Shown here piece after piece: positions 6,190-6,787 of a stretch of DNA of 6,787 nt (its first letter is position 1; the number at the start of each line of letters is the position of its first letter). The notes under the pieces were generated by a model, which was given only the letters and a program-made list of their open reading frames with translations, did not search any database and was not told where the DNA came from. This stretch comes from Chloroflexota bacterium (GTDB lineage: Bacteria > Chloroflexota > Ktedonobacteria > Ktedonobacterales > Ktedonobacteraceae), in the NCBI GenBank assembly GCA_021828635.1, contig JAJZEJ010000355.1:1-6787 (forward strand), written 5' to 3'. Both the position numbers and the translations under genes were made by a program.

Positions 6190-6227
6190 TAGGCGATCTT
6201 GGAGCCTTGTCTCCCCAAGACCGCCTA
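6190..6227 (+). other. 38-nt RNA hairpin in the leader downstream of the promoter
   Basis: TAGGCG-A-TCTTGG (6190-6202) pairs with CCAAGA-C-CGCCTA (6215-6227): two perfect 6-bp stems separated by one A/C mismatch, with a 12-nt loop. It lies ~70 nt after the expected transcription start and follows a G-run (6182-6187). It has no T-run, so it is not a standard terminator. It could control translation of the overlapping small frame or stabilise the transcript. Confidence 0.5.
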
Positions 6228-6405
6228 CAGGTGGTGTGAATGCCCTCATTGCGTAAAATTGGAAATTCCTGTCTACGGCAGGACGAAAGATTTATCGTGT
6301 GGCTGTCATCAGGATATGGAAGACAATTACCCGTCGAATGCTGACGGGAAAGAGGTGCGTCCCTCTACAAAAGTACGAGCGTTTGCACACAAGCTACAGG
6401 ATTAG
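6199..6405 (+). CDS. Possible small zinc-ribbon-like protein
   Basis: A TTG at 6199 opens a 68-residue frame. AGGGGGG (6181-6187) lies 11 nt upstream, a rather long spacing, and the nearest upstream in-frame stop is at 6190-6192. The peptide holds 'WCECPHC' (residues ~13-19) and 'CGCH' (~34-37), a paired Cys pattern like zinc ribbons or rubredoxin-type knuckles; the rest is polar with a basic end. It would be expressed from the promoter at 6086-6115 and lies 95 nt before the recombinase, so it might be an accessory or regulatory protein of that element. A competing frame starts at ATG 6240 after AGGTGG (34 codons). The start overlaps a strong hairpin. Family not recognised; the Cys pairing is the main support. 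Confidence 0.4.
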   Translation: MEPCLPKTAYRWCECPHCVKLEIPVYGRTKDLSCGCHQDMEDNYPSNADGKEVRPSTKVRAFAHKLQD

Positions 6406-6500
6406 ACCAATGACGATAGCCTTCGCCTCAAAGCAGCGTACCTCGCTTCGAGCATCGCTCATTGAGAGCAAAGGGAAAAACTTCAAGGGGAAAAAAACTC

Positions 6501-6787
6501 GTGAGGACTACTCACTCCACAACACCTTTACCAACAGAACCATCTGCTGTCACGACCGTGATGCTCGCACCACGCTATGCCAATGACCTCGCCGAAGCAG
6601 GTCACGTTGCTGATACCTACACTTGCACCGATAGGTTTGCCGACTACCATGCAACGTGTGGTGACAATAGTCGCATAGCCCAGCGCGATACGCTCCGTCT
6701 CTTCTCCACCTACCTGCAAGAAGCTGGAGTCATGCGATCCGTTGACAACCTCTACCAGGATGCTAGTGCGTGGCAAGGGATGTCGAA
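6501..6787 (+). CDS. Tyrosine recombinase/integrase, N-terminal part, continues past right edge
   Basis: GTG 6501 is preceded by AAGGGG (6485-6490) with a 10-nt spacer; ATG 6561 is an alternative start. The frame stays open to the window edge (95 codons). After a Thr/Pro-rich leader of ~20 residues, the sequence 'RFADYHATCGDNSRIAQRDT' followed by 'LRLFSTYLQEAG' has the helical pattern of the SAM-like core-binding domain of phage-type integrases, and 'AWQGMS' fits the hinge toward the next helix in relatives recalled from Ktedonobacteria. The catalytic domain (Arg, His-x-x-Arg, Tyr) would lie outside the window. The C-terminal remnant at 2492-2605 looks like the same broad recombinase class, so this locus has met such elements at least twice. 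It may be transcribed from the promoter at 6086-6115. It is easily missed because the frame has no stop in the window. Confidence 0.72.
   Translation, partial: MRTTHSTTPLPTEPSAVTTVMLAPRYANDLAEAGHVADTYTCTDRFADYHATCGDNSRIAQRDTLRLFSTYLQEAGVMRSVDNLYQDASAWQGMS

Noticed and set aside
1..6787. CRISPR arrays, tRNA or rRNA genes
   Set aside because: No regularly spaced repeats and no tRNA- or rRNA-like segments were seen on reading either strand.

Overview
This window looks like an accessory, decay-prone stretch of a large, mobile-element-rich bacterial genome. The protein style suggests Ktedonobacteria (Chloroflexota): a HutC-type GntR regulator, tyrosine recombinases ending in an 'LMGHDSLDTTMRY' type box, and an isoprenoid-type gene pair beside a degenerate receiver protein. 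This placement rests on recalled family resemblance, not on a search.

Left part (1-2605, plus strand): three co-directional genes form a likely operon. They are a pseudo-receiver protein (left end open or close to the window edge), an FAD-dependent geranylgeranyl-reductase-family oxidoreductase, and a polyprenyl-synthetase-like gene that is now a pseudogene (in-frame TAG at 2198-2200, truncated after about half its usual length). The truncated synthase runs into the last ~38 codons of a tyrosine recombinase, including its box II His and nucleophilic Tyr. This suggests that a past integration or recombination event broke the operon.

Middle (2606-4458): a candidate promoter and a good ribosome binding site lead into an unrecognised 339-residue protein. 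It has a disordered, charged N-terminus and a Cys...His arrangement reminiscent of papain-like peptidase or toxin folds. Converging on it from the minus strand is a decayed gene of about 152 codons with a plausible GTG start and two TAG stops near its beginning. It was found by reading through stops.

Right part (4459-6787): about 380 bases without a recognisable gene, then a near-consensus promoter (TTGACA-N17-TATACT) with a dyad just upstream, driving an intact GntR/HutC-family transcription factor. After it comes a gene-poor stretch with inverted repeats and a doubtful decayed reading frame. A second strong promoter (TTGACA-N18-TAGAAT, extended -10) has a perfect 6-bp dyad inside its spacer. 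Downstream are a 38-nt hairpin, a possible 68-residue zinc-ribbon-like protein, and the N-terminal 95 codons of a tyrosine recombinase that runs off the right edge.

Overall, one intact regulator, one intact oxidoreductase and one orphan protein sit among integrase pieces and pseudogenes. The most interesting items are the broken isoprenoid/pseudo-receiver operon, the orphan Cys-His protein and the dyad-controlled promoter leading toward the integrase.
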